From Christensenella sp. UBA4247 (GTDB taxonomy: Bacteria; Bacillota; Clostridia; Christensenellales; CAG-1252): a DNA stretch of 6,045 nucleotides. The translations under genes were made by a program, and so were the position numbers. Location: contig DGWX01000004.1 of the NCBI GenBank assembly GCA_002395405.1, forward strand, positions 1-6,045. Direction: 5' to 3'. Positions 1-4,228 of the stretch are shown here, piece after piece. Within the stretch, counting starts at the first letter, position 1, and every line of letters starts with the position of its first letter. The notes below the pieces were generated by a model. The model had not been told where the DNA came from and did not search any database. It was given only the letters and a program-made list of their open reading frames with translations.

Positions 1-61
1 TCGCTACTTCAAATAAGTCGAGCGCGTATAGCGGCGCATATACTTCGCTAACTATTTCATC

Positions 62-104
62 AAAGGGCAGTTACGTACAAGGAGTACGCGCCTGCCCTTT
101 TCTT
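62..104 (+). terminator. Terminator-like hairpin ahead of repeat copy 1
   Basis: A 9-bp perfect stem pairs AAAGGGCAG (62-70) with CTGCCCTTT (92-100), followed by a short T-rich run (98-104, interrupted by one C). Inside the loop is a second small stem, CGTAC-AAGGA-GTACG (74-88). The same CGTAC-N5-GTACG apex recurs in the hairpins of repeat copies 1 and 2. It could end transcription of a gene lying left of the window. The T run is weak, so terminator function is inferred. Confidence 0.5.
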
Positions 105-315
105 CAAAGAGCGCTTGTCTCTACGCCACTCTCCGCGCTCTTGCGATTGGGGATGATTGAGCGAATAAACGCAAATCTACTTTGTTTCTTACTGCAAGGC
201 GGCGAAATTACGTACGACAAGTACGCTCAATCCCGCCCCTTGCCGAACCGAAGGTCCGCGTGGAGGCTTGCCTCATAGCGCGCCTTGCACCTGACACCCT
301 TCTCCGAAGTCTATT
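79..315. repeat. Modular intergenic repeat, copy 1
   Basis: First of three related non-coding units. It matches copy 2 at a constant offset of 294 bases: 17 bases are identical at 79-95 and 373-389, then about 20 variable bases follow, then 126-293 is nearly identical to 420-589. The three differences seen in that core are C/G at 200, a CC insertion in copy 2, and C/T near the end. Its 115-140 segment is identical over 26 bases to 666-691 in copy 3. It ends in CCCTTCTCCGAAGTC, shared in slightly altered form by all copies. Open frames crossing it are broken by the 2-bp indel between copies, so it is not read as coding. The repeat family is not recognised. Confidence 0.85.
194..243. other. Long hairpin in repeat copy 1
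   Basis: Nested inverted repeats form an extended stem. GCAAGG (194-199) pairs with CCTTGC (238-243). CGG (200-202) pairs with CCG (233-235) across a 2-base bulge. ATT (207-209) pairs with AAT (229-231). CGTAC (211-215) pairs with GTACG (221-225) around a GACAA loop. The corresponding hairpin in copy 2 keeps the same architecture. It may be a structured RNA or a DNA cruciform. No promoter of its own is apparent. Confidence 0.6.
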
Positions 316-330
316 AAAGTGTAAAAAAGA

Positions 331-370
331 ATCACGCAGTTGCATAAAAAGTATGCCTGCGTGGTTTTTT
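331..370 (+). terminator. Intrinsic terminator ahead of repeat copy 2
   Basis: CACGCAG (333-339) pairs with CTGCGTG (357-363). After a 2-base TT bulge, GCATA (342-346) pairs with TATGC (352-356), closing on an AAAAG loop. Six T residues follow directly (365-370). This is a textbook Rho-independent terminator, yet no gene precedes it in the window other than repeat copy 1. It may therefore end a transcript running through, or starting inside, the repeat. Confidence 0.75.
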
Positions 371-372
371 AT

Positions 373-612
373 AAGGAGTACGCGCCTGCGGCTCTTTTTC
401 GTTGCGCCTCGTCTCTGCACCACTCTCCGCGCTCTTGCGATTGGGGATGATTGAGCGAATAAACGCAAATCTACTTTGTTTCTTACTGCAAGGGGGCGAA
501 ATTACGTACGACAAGTACGCTCAATCCCGCCCCCCTTGCCGAACCGAAGGTCCGCGTGGAGGCTTGCCTCATAGCGCGCCTTGCATCTGCGAGCCCTTCT
601 CCAAAGTCGCTG
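373..612. repeat. Modular intergenic repeat, copy 2
   Basis: Second unit, starting 3 bases after the T run of the preceding terminator. The core at 420-589 is nearly identical to copy 1. Its upstream arm at 392-408 is identical over 17 bases to 649-665 in copy 3 instead of matching copy 1, so the unit is a mosaic of modules shared in different combinations. It ends with CCCTTCTCCAAAGTC at 594-608. No coding signal or transposase is seen. Confidence 0.85.
488..539. other. Long hairpin in repeat copy 2
   Basis: This is the counterpart of the copy 1 hairpin. GCAAGGGGG (488-496) pairs with CCCCCTTGC (531-539). CG (497-498) pairs with CG (528-529) past a one-base bulge. The CGTAC-GACAA-GTACG apex (505-519) is unchanged. 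The base substitution and the CC insertion that distinguish this copy from copy 1 both lie in the two arms of the same stem, and together they lengthen it. Confidence 0.6.
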
Positions 613-631
613 AAATGCGGATATAAAAAAG

Positions 632-656
632 AGAGGTCTTTCGAGGACCTCTTTTT
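632..656 (+). terminator. Intrinsic terminator ahead of repeat copy 3
   Basis: AGAGGTC (632-638) and GACCTCT (646-652) form a perfect 7-bp stem around TTTCGAG, followed by five T residues (652-656). An A run lies upstream (625-630), so it might also act from the minus strand. The downstream part of the hairpin merges directly into the CTCTTTTTCG module of repeat copy 3. Confidence 0.7.
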
Positions 657-770
657 CGTTGCGCCTTGTCTCTACGCCACTCTCCGCGCTCGAAAATGTT
701 GAATGTGTCGAGCCTCGTATCCTCGCCTTTTTTGCGACTTTGTATCGGGATCCTTTCTCCGAAGTTCATT
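649..770. repeat. Modular intergenic repeat, copy 3 (different core)
   Basis: The unit keeps the two ends of the family. Bases 649-691 match the left module: 17 bases are identical to copy 2, and 26 bases at 666-691 are identical to copy 1. Bases 752-770 match the right module (CCTTTCTCCGAAGT). Between them, the roughly 155-bp core of copies 1 and 2 is replaced by an unrelated 60-bp AT-richer segment (692-751). No open frame is conserved. Confidence 0.7.
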
Positions 771-801
771 CAATACAATAAAGCGAATCGGATCGTATAA
801 T

Positions 802-833
802 AAAAAACGAGGACTCGTTCAAGCCCTCGTTTT
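802..833 (-). terminator. Terminator of the membrane-protein pair
   Basis: AAAACGAGG (804-812) and CCTCGTTTT (825-833) form a 9-bp stem. Read on the minus strand, it is followed by a run of T (complement of A802-807). It lies about 30 bases past the stop of the minus-strand gene ending at 864, so it most likely ends that operon. Confidence 0.8.
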
Positions 834-863
834 ATGAAATCGTATGTTTCGGCGTTTTTGTTC

Positions 864-1160
864 TTACTTTTTTTCCGACTTGTCTTCACCCTTGGCGTTA
901 TTGTTTAAGATAAAGCTTAAAACGAGCCAGAGGAAGAGAGATCCGAGGACGGTCCATAAGGAGATCCAACCATCCGTCGGCGCGAATCCGAGAGGAGCTT
1001 CGCCGTCGGCGGCGGTGAAAATCACGTCGATCAACCACATAAGCGTAGAAGCACCGTAAATAATGGTCAAAACGTCCAAATGCAGGCGTTTTCTATCGCG
1101 GAAAAAGAACCAAAGCGCGCCCGCGATAACGGTGCAGACCAATGCGGTAATGAAATACAT
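864..1160 (-). CDS. Small three-helix membrane protein of unknown function
   Basis: Encodes 98 residues. The start ATG at 1158-1160 is preceded by AAGGAGAGG (about 9-base spacing) and lies one base beyond the stop of the upstream gene, so the two are translationally coupled. Three hydrophobic segments are visible: about residues 2-20, followed by a basic RDRKR stretch; about 28-49; and about 65-86. The protein ends in a charged, lysine-rich tail. No catalytic motif is recognised. From memory, a similar short protein follows a partner like the one encoded upstream in other Bacillota, usually annotated as hypothetical; this was not checked. It may be one subunit of a small membrane complex with that partner. 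The open frame extends further upstream, but that extension lies inside the preceding gene and has no ribosome binding site. Confidence 0.85.
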   Translation of the reverse strand: MYFITALVCTVIAGALWFFFRDRKRLHLDVLTIIYGASTLMWLIDVIFTAADGEAPLGFAPTDGWISLWTVLGSLFLWLVLSFILNNNAKGEDKSEKK

Positions 1161-1161
1161 A

Positions 1162-1605
1162 TCAAATAGCCTCTCCTTCCGCGGCAAGTTCGGTCGCTTT
1201 TTCTTTTCTGTGTTTTCTGAATTTGAATAAGTCCACAAGGAAGGTGCCCACCGCCCATGCGGCAAAGACCGCGGCAAACATCGTTACGCCTACGGTTCCC
1301 ATTTCATGCAGCATTTCGCTGACGGCTCCCGCGCCTTCGCCGGCTGCCGTAAGGAAGGGAGGGAAGGGGGTCACTTCCCCGTGAAGAATATGCTCTCCGG
1401 CAAGGACGAACGCGCCGCTCCAAAGGGAGAGCTCCAAATAAGAGAGTTTCTTGCTCCATTTTACTTCCGAACCGAATTTATACTCTTTCGGTTCTGCGGT
1501 CGTTTCCGCGGCTTTGAGTTCCGCTTTCGTTTCCTTGTGCTTAACGACGTGCTTTACCGCTGCCGTTCCGATAGCAGCTGCGGCTGAAACCAAAAAACAT
1601 GCCAT
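1162..1605 (-). CDS. Small membrane protein with His/Glu motifs, unknown function
   Basis: Encodes 147 residues and is the first gene of a two-gene minus-strand operon. The ATG at 1603-1605 has an AAAGGAG site 9 bases upstream. Residues 1-15 are hydrophobic and alanine-rich, followed by a lysine/glutamate-rich linker (about 18-53). Two likely membrane helices lie at about 54-72 and 103-128, and the C-terminus is charged. Between the helices are EHILHGE (71-77), a proline/phenylalanine-rich segment (80-84) and MLHEMGTVG (98-106). The His and Glu residues sit at helix ends, where they could bind a metal or another ligand. That is inference only. I recall related proteins in gut Bacillota with the same HGE...P and LHEM...TVG pattern but no assigned role. 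The second gene starts one base after this stop. Confidence 0.85.
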   Translation of the reverse strand: MACFLVSAAAAIGTAAVKHVVKHKETKAELKAAETTAEPKEYKFGSEVKWSKKLSYLELSLWSGAFVLAGEHILHGEVTPFPPFLTAAGEGAGAVSEMLHEMGTVGVTMFAAVFAAWAVGTFLVDLFKFRKHRKEKATELAAEGEAI

Positions 1606-1637
1606 ACTTTGTTTCTCCTTTTTTCTTTTTTACAATG

Positions 1638-1654
1638 CCCAAATAAGATTTGGG
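1638..1654 (-). promoter_or_regulatory. 5' leader hairpin of the membrane-protein pair
   Basis: CCCAAAT (1638-1644) and ATTTGGG (1648-1654) form a perfect 7-bp stem with a 3-base loop. It lies in the predicted leader of about 125 bases, roughly 32 bases before the ATG and upstream of the ribosome binding site. No T run follows it on the minus strand, so it is not a terminator. It may stabilise the mRNA or bind a regulator. Confidence 0.4.
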
Positions 1655-1718
1655 AAGATGCCGAACGTTTCGCTTTACAATCGAACGAGTATTTGCGTTT
1701 TGTCCGTTTCCAAACAAA

Positions 1719-1763
1719 ACAAGCTCTTTTGTTTGCTATTATAACACGGATGAAAGAGCTTGT
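1719..1763. promoter_or_regulatory. 11-bp inverted repeat bracketing a promoter (operator candidate)
   Basis: ACAAGCTCTTT (1719-1729) and AAAGAGCTTGT (1753-1763) are perfect inverted copies with 23 bases between them. One arm enters the -35 box of the minus-strand promoter and the other lies at or just after the predicted transcription start, so bound protein would cover the -10 region. The inner arm also takes part in a separate 9-bp stem (1711-1719 with 1727-1735), which overlaps the predicted start. Confidence 0.55.
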
Positions 1764-1766
1764 CAA
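1738..1766 (-). promoter_or_regulatory. Consensus sigma-A promoter for the membrane-protein pair
   Basis: On the minus strand, TTGACA (1761-1766) and TATAAT (1738-1743) are separated by exactly 17 bases, matching both hexamers perfectly. Transcription should start near 1731, giving a leader of about 125 bases before the ATG at 1605. Such a strong core promoter, overlapped by a palindrome, fits a gene kept off by a repressor; the regulation is inference. Confidence 0.85.
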
Positions 1767-1837
1767 GATGGTTTTGATAGATTTACTCTCAAATTTAGGC
1801 GTGACTCCCGAGATATGCGTCTCGGTCGCTTTGCCTC

Positions 1838-1866
1838 TTGTATTCATCTTGCGAATTGTGTATAAT
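1838..1866 (+). promoter_or_regulatory. Promoter of the small lipoprotein gene
   Basis: A perfect TATAAT -10 (1861-1866) lies 17 bases after a weak TTGTAT -35 (1838-1843). The predicted start falls near 1873, inside the AAGGAGG at 1872-1878, so the leader would be only about 15 bases long. The -10 is flanked by CTTGCG (1848-1853) and its inverse CGCAAG (1869-1874). A 6-bp hairpin, CCGAGA/TCTCGG (1808-1813/1820-1825), lies just upstream of the -35. The weak -35 suggests help from an activator, which is inference. Confidence 0.55.
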
Positions 1867-1887
1867 AGCGCAAGGAGGATCGTATGT

Positions 1888-2274
1888 ATGAAAAAAATCA
1901 TTTCCGTTTTATGGATCGTAACTTTACTGACTGCCTGCACCGCCCTTTGTTTGGCGGGTTGCTCTCTTTTCAAATCCATCTCGGTGGACGACGCGAAATC
2001 CAATCTCGAAGCCGCCGGTTACGAGGTAACCGTAATGACGGGTAAAGAGTATTGCGCTACGGAAGACGCAAACCCATTTATTATGGAGTTTGAATTGGAT
2101 CATTATCTTTACGGGGTCAAAGGAGAGGATGTCATTCATTTGTTCTTCTTCGATTCGGTGGATCACGCTTCGGATAATTCCGATCACATTAGCTTTTCGG
2201 GTTTGAAGCAAGGGCAGCATAACAAAGTCGTTTACGCTGCAACGAAGCAGGCGAAAAAGGACGCGAAAATCTGA
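1888..2274 (+). CDS. Small secreted lipoprotein, unknown function
   Basis: Encodes 128 residues. AAGGAGG (1872-1878) is 9 bases before the ATG at 1888, which decides the start over the nearby out-of-frame ATG at 1884 and over the much longer open frame upstream. The N-terminus is a lipoprotein signal: two lysines, a hydrophobic stretch, then LAGC with the likely lipidated Cys25. A second possible site, LTAC at Cys17, is earlier in the helix. The mature part begins with SVDDAKSNLEAAGYEV, a helix-plus-strand pattern common in small clostridial lipoproteins of unknown role. It then has an aromatic stretch HLFFFDS (84-90) and a lysine-rich end. It would sit on the outer face of the cytoplasmic membrane. 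It is a single-gene unit, divergent from the membrane pair and closed by its own terminator. Confidence 0.85.
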   Translation: MKKIISVLWIVTLLTACTALCLAGCSLFKSISVDDAKSNLEAAGYEVTVMTGKEYCATEDANPFIMEFELDHYLYGVKGEDVIHLFFFDSVDHASDNSDHISFSGLKQGQHNKVVYAATKQAKKDAKI

Positions 2275-2294
2275 CGTAAGAATCGATCGATCAA

Positions 2295-2342
2295 GGAACC
2301 GAAGGAAAAAGCGAAGGCTTCGCCGTCGGTTTCTTTTTTTTT
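2295..2342 (+). terminator. Terminator of the small lipoprotein gene
   Basis: GGAACCGA (2295-2302) pairs with TCGGTTTC (2326-2333), with G-T wobble. It encloses a second stem GCGAA-GGC-TTCGC (2311-2323) and is followed by nine T residues (2334-2342). It ends five bases before the stop of the convergent azlD-like gene. Confidence 0.8.
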
Positions 2343-2346
2343 GTTT

Positions 2347-2655
2347 TCAGAACAAGAAACCAAGCCCGAATGCGACGAGGAACGAGAGGGCGGCGACGGA
2401 CGCCATATTGAGTTCGAAAAAACTCATTATAAGGGCGGCGGCGGTCGCTGTCAAAGCGGCGAAAAAATTACCCGTGGAGTAAAACACGTACGGGAAGGTC
2501 AGCGCGGCAAGAACGGCGTAAGGGAGATAATAGAGAAAGGATTTCCAAAAAGGAGACGCGATCTTCTTTCGAATGAAAACGAAGGGGATGAAACGCGGAG
2601 CAAGGGTCGCCGCGAACATCAAGAGAGCGGAAAGGAGTAGATAGGACGGCTTCAT
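2347..2655 (-). CDS. azlD: AzlD-family branched-chain amino acid transporter subunit
   Basis: Encodes 102 residues, the usual length of AzlD. The small subunit of the AzlC/AzlD type exporter works with AzlC in the cytoplasmic membrane; in Bacillus subtilis that pair is linked to export of branched-chain amino acids and 4-azaleucine resistance. Hydrophobic segments lie at about residues 3-26, 38-61, 63-80 and 83-101, with little loop between them. The segment RFIPFVFIRKK (21-31) and the following short hydrophilic turn match the AzlD pattern as I know it. The start ATG overlaps the azlC stop by four bases (ATGA, 2652-2655), which indicates coupled translation and makes the assignment secure together with its partner. 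The actual substrate cannot be read from the sequence. Confidence 0.9.
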   Translation of the reverse strand: MKPSYLLLSALLMFAATLAPRFIPFVFIRKKIASPFWKSFLYYLPYAVLAALTFPYVFYSTGNFFAALTATAAALIMSFFELNMASVAALSFLVAFGLGFLF

Positions 2656-3398
2656 ACTTTCCCCTCCTTTCTTTCGCGCTCTTCCGATTCGGTTTTACTT
2701 TCTTCCTTTTTGGGGAAGAGCGCCGCGGCGATCAAGGTGGCGGCAAGCGCGGAGATGATGACGCGGAACCCCATCGGGATCTTATTGAGATAGGGAATGT
2801 AATAGAAAGCGCAGGAAAATGCCGCGGCGGATAAAACCGCAAGAGCAATGCCCGCGTTTTTTTTGAGCGGCGGCAGGAAAATCGCGATGTACATACAGTA
2901 AATGGCGATGCCGGCGGCGGCGATTACGCGCGCCGGAAACAAACTTCCCGATAAATATCCGGCGATCGTTCCGATCTGCCAGCCGACGTAAGGCAAAGTC
3001 GCCAAACCGAAATAATAGGCGGGGGTGATCGATTCGCCTTTTTCGCTGGCGAGGGCAAATACTTCGTCCGTCAGGAACAATGACATCGCAAAGCGCTTCA
3101 TCGGAAGGATGCGGATCCTTACTTGTTGGGAGAGAGAAAAGCTCATCAATGCGTAACGCAAGTTGATGATGAAAACGGCGAGCGCGAGTTCGAGGTAGCT
3201 CGCTCCGAAGCGAAGTAGTTCGATCCCGGTAAATTGCCCGGCGGAAGTTAGGTTCGTTGCGGAAATCAAAGAGGTAAACCAAAAAGGGAAATTGCCCCTT
3301 TTTGCGGCGAGACCGAAGGTAAAAGAGACCGCAAGATACGCGATCGCAACGGGAATCCCTTTTCTGAGTCCGGCAAGAAAGTCATTTCCTGTTTTCAT
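2652..3398 (-). CDS. azlC: AzlC-family branched-chain amino acid transporter subunit
   Basis: Encodes 248 residues, the large subunit of the AzlC/AzlD exporter type. The N-terminal signature is visible: GLRKGIPVAIAYLAVSFTFG (10-29) followed by a small-residue segment and SATNLTSAGQF (46-56), where the family has an S/A-x-Q-F motif. Further hydrophobic helices follow around 65-95, 120-155, 158-175, 180-200 and 208-228. A highly charged tail of about 20 residues (KKEESKTESEERERKE) ends the protein and is likely cytoplasmic. The ATG at 3396-3398 has no Shine-Dalgarno sequence but sits six bases after a TGATATAGT box, so the mRNA is probably leaderless. No better internal start is seen. The gene is the first of the azlC-azlD unit and divergent from the sirtuin gene. 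Confidence 0.92.
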   Translation of the reverse strand: MKTGNDFLAGLRKGIPVAIAYLAVSFTFGLAAKRGNFPFWFTSLISATNLTSAGQFTGIELLRFGASYLELALAVFIINLRYALMSFSLSQQVRIRILPMKRFAMSLFLTDEVFALASEKGESITPAYYFGLATLPYVGWQIGTIAGYLSGSLFPARVIAAAGIAIYCMYIAIFLPPLKKNAGIALAVLSAAAFSCAFYYIPYLNKIPMGFRVIISALAATLIAAALFPKKEESKTESEERERKEGKV

Positions 3399-3404
3399 AC
3401 GTTT

Positions 3405-3434
3405 ACTATATCACCGCGAGCGATCCGTCAGCAA
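3405..3434 (-). promoter_or_regulatory. Extended -10 promoter of azlC, predicted leaderless
   Basis: On the minus strand, TGA-TATAGT (3405-3413) forms an extended -10 box, with a weak TTGCTG -35 (3429-3434) 18 bases upstream. The -10 hexamer ends exactly six bases before the ATG, placing the expected start on the A of the start codon. The nearest purine-rich stretch is poor as a ribosome binding site. Confidence 0.6.
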
Positions 3435-3457
3435 GCGAAAAAGGACTCTTTACCCTC

Positions 3458-3487
3458 TTGAAAAAGACTTCCCTGATATGATATAGT
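3458..3487 (+). promoter_or_regulatory. Extended -10 promoter of the sirtuin operon, predicted leaderless
   Basis: TTGAAA (3458-3463) lies 18 bases before TATAGT (3482-3487), which is preceded by TGA to give the same nine-base TGATATAGT (3479-3487) seen at azlC. Six bases separate it from the ATG at 3494, so transcription should start on the start codon. No Shine-Dalgarno sequence precedes the gene. Confidence 0.65.
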
Positions 3488-3493
3488 TAAGCT

Positions 3494-4219
3494 ATGGCTG
3501 AAAGCGAGATCGAAGAACTGCAAAAAATGATAGACGGGGCGAAACGGCTCGTTTTTTTCGGCGGCGCGGGCGTCAGCACCGAGAGCGGGATCCCCGATTT
3601 CAGGAGCAAAGACGGACTTTATCATCAAAAGTATAAATATCCGCCCGAATATATGCTTTCGCACGATTGCTTCGAGGATCGGACGGAAGACTTTTTCGAC
3701 TTTTATCGGGATAAAATGATCTCGTACGAGGCAAAACCGAACGCGGCGCATTTTTTCTTGGCTCGGCTGGAACAGGCGGGAAAGCTCGAAGCGGTCGTTA
3801 CGCAAAACATAGACGGACTTCATTTCGACGCGGGAAGTAAGAAGGTTTTCGAATTGCACGGTTCGGTTCGCCGAAATTATTGCACGAGGTGCGGAAAATT
3901 CTTCGATCTCGATTATATGAAAAGGTCGAAAGGCGTTCCGAAATGCGAATGCGGCGGAGTCGTAAAACCGGACGTGGTTTTATACGGAGAGGGGCTGGAC
4001 GAGAATGTCGTTCGGGGAGCGATCGGCGCGATCGCGCGCGCGGACGTTTTATTGATCGCGGGAACGTCCTTGACCGTGTATCCGGCGAGTTCTTTTATCG
4101 ATTATTTTCGCGGAGAAAAGGTCGCCGTCATCAATCTCGGGGGAGAAAAGCGAGTATCGGGCGCTTTGCAGTTGAATGCAAAGGTCGGAGAAACGCTGGA
4201 AAAAATCAAAATTCATTAG
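3494..4219 (+). CDS. SIR2-family NAD-dependent protein deacylase (sirtuin)
   Basis: Encodes 241 residues, full length for a bacterial sirtuin. It removes acyl groups from protein lysines using NAD+, yielding nicotinamide and O-acyl-ADP-ribose in the cytoplasm. The NAD-binding motif GGAGVSTESGIPDFR is at 23-37, TQNIDGLH at 103-110 and catalytic His122 in ELHG. Zinc-ligand cysteines are C130/C133 and C151/C153, the second pair with one residue between instead of the common two. KPDVVLYGE (158-166), GTSLTVYPASS (190-200) and INLG (213-216) complete the Rossmann core. The Tyr-x-x-Arg acyl pocket signature of SIRT5-like desuccinylases is not seen, so a deacetylase resembling Thermotoga Sir2 is more likely. 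The ATG at 3494 is chosen from the promoter spacing; Met12 lacks a ribosome site. The stop TAG overlaps the next gene's ribosome binding site. Confidence 0.95.
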   Translation: MAESEIEELQKMIDGAKRLVFFGGAGVSTESGIPDFRSKDGLYHQKYKYPPEYMLSHDCFEDRTEDFFDFYRDKMISYEAKPNAAHFFLARLEQAGKLEAVVTQNIDGLHFDAGSKKVFELHGSVRRNYCTRCGKFFDLDYMKRSKGVPKCECGGVVKPDVVLYGEGLDENVVRGAIGAIARADVLLIAGTSLTVYPASSFIDYFRGEKVAVINLGGEKRVSGALQLNAKVGETLEKIKIH

Positions 4220-4228
4220 GAGGTATTT

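Noticed and set aside
2..16. Possible end of a gene entering from the left (codons reading R-Y-F-K-stop)
   Set aside because: Five codons are not enough evidence. It is plausible because a terminator-like hairpin follows at 62, but it cannot be supported from this window.
182..626. Overlapping open frames on both strands through the repeats (182-454 plus, 208-468 minus, 402-626 plus)
   Set aside because: They lack ribosome binding sites, cross terminators, have arginine/cysteine-rich low-sense translations, and are broken by the 2-bp difference between repeat copies.
62..770. Integron attC array or CRISPR array
   Set aside because: There is no cassette gene between the units, no attC core-site pattern that I can identify, and no short regular repeat-spacer structure.
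796..801. TATAAT on the plus strand as a promoter
   Set aside because: No -35 is found at a suitable distance, and directly downstream lies the terminator of a minus-strand operon with no plus-strand gene.
1554..2003. 149-codon open frame on the minus strand across the divergent promoters
   Set aside because: It overlaps the start of two supported genes and both promoters, and its translation has no recognisable features.
2782..3282. 166-codon open frame on the minus strand
   Set aside because: It is an out-of-frame shadow inside azlC, with an Arg/His-rich translation.
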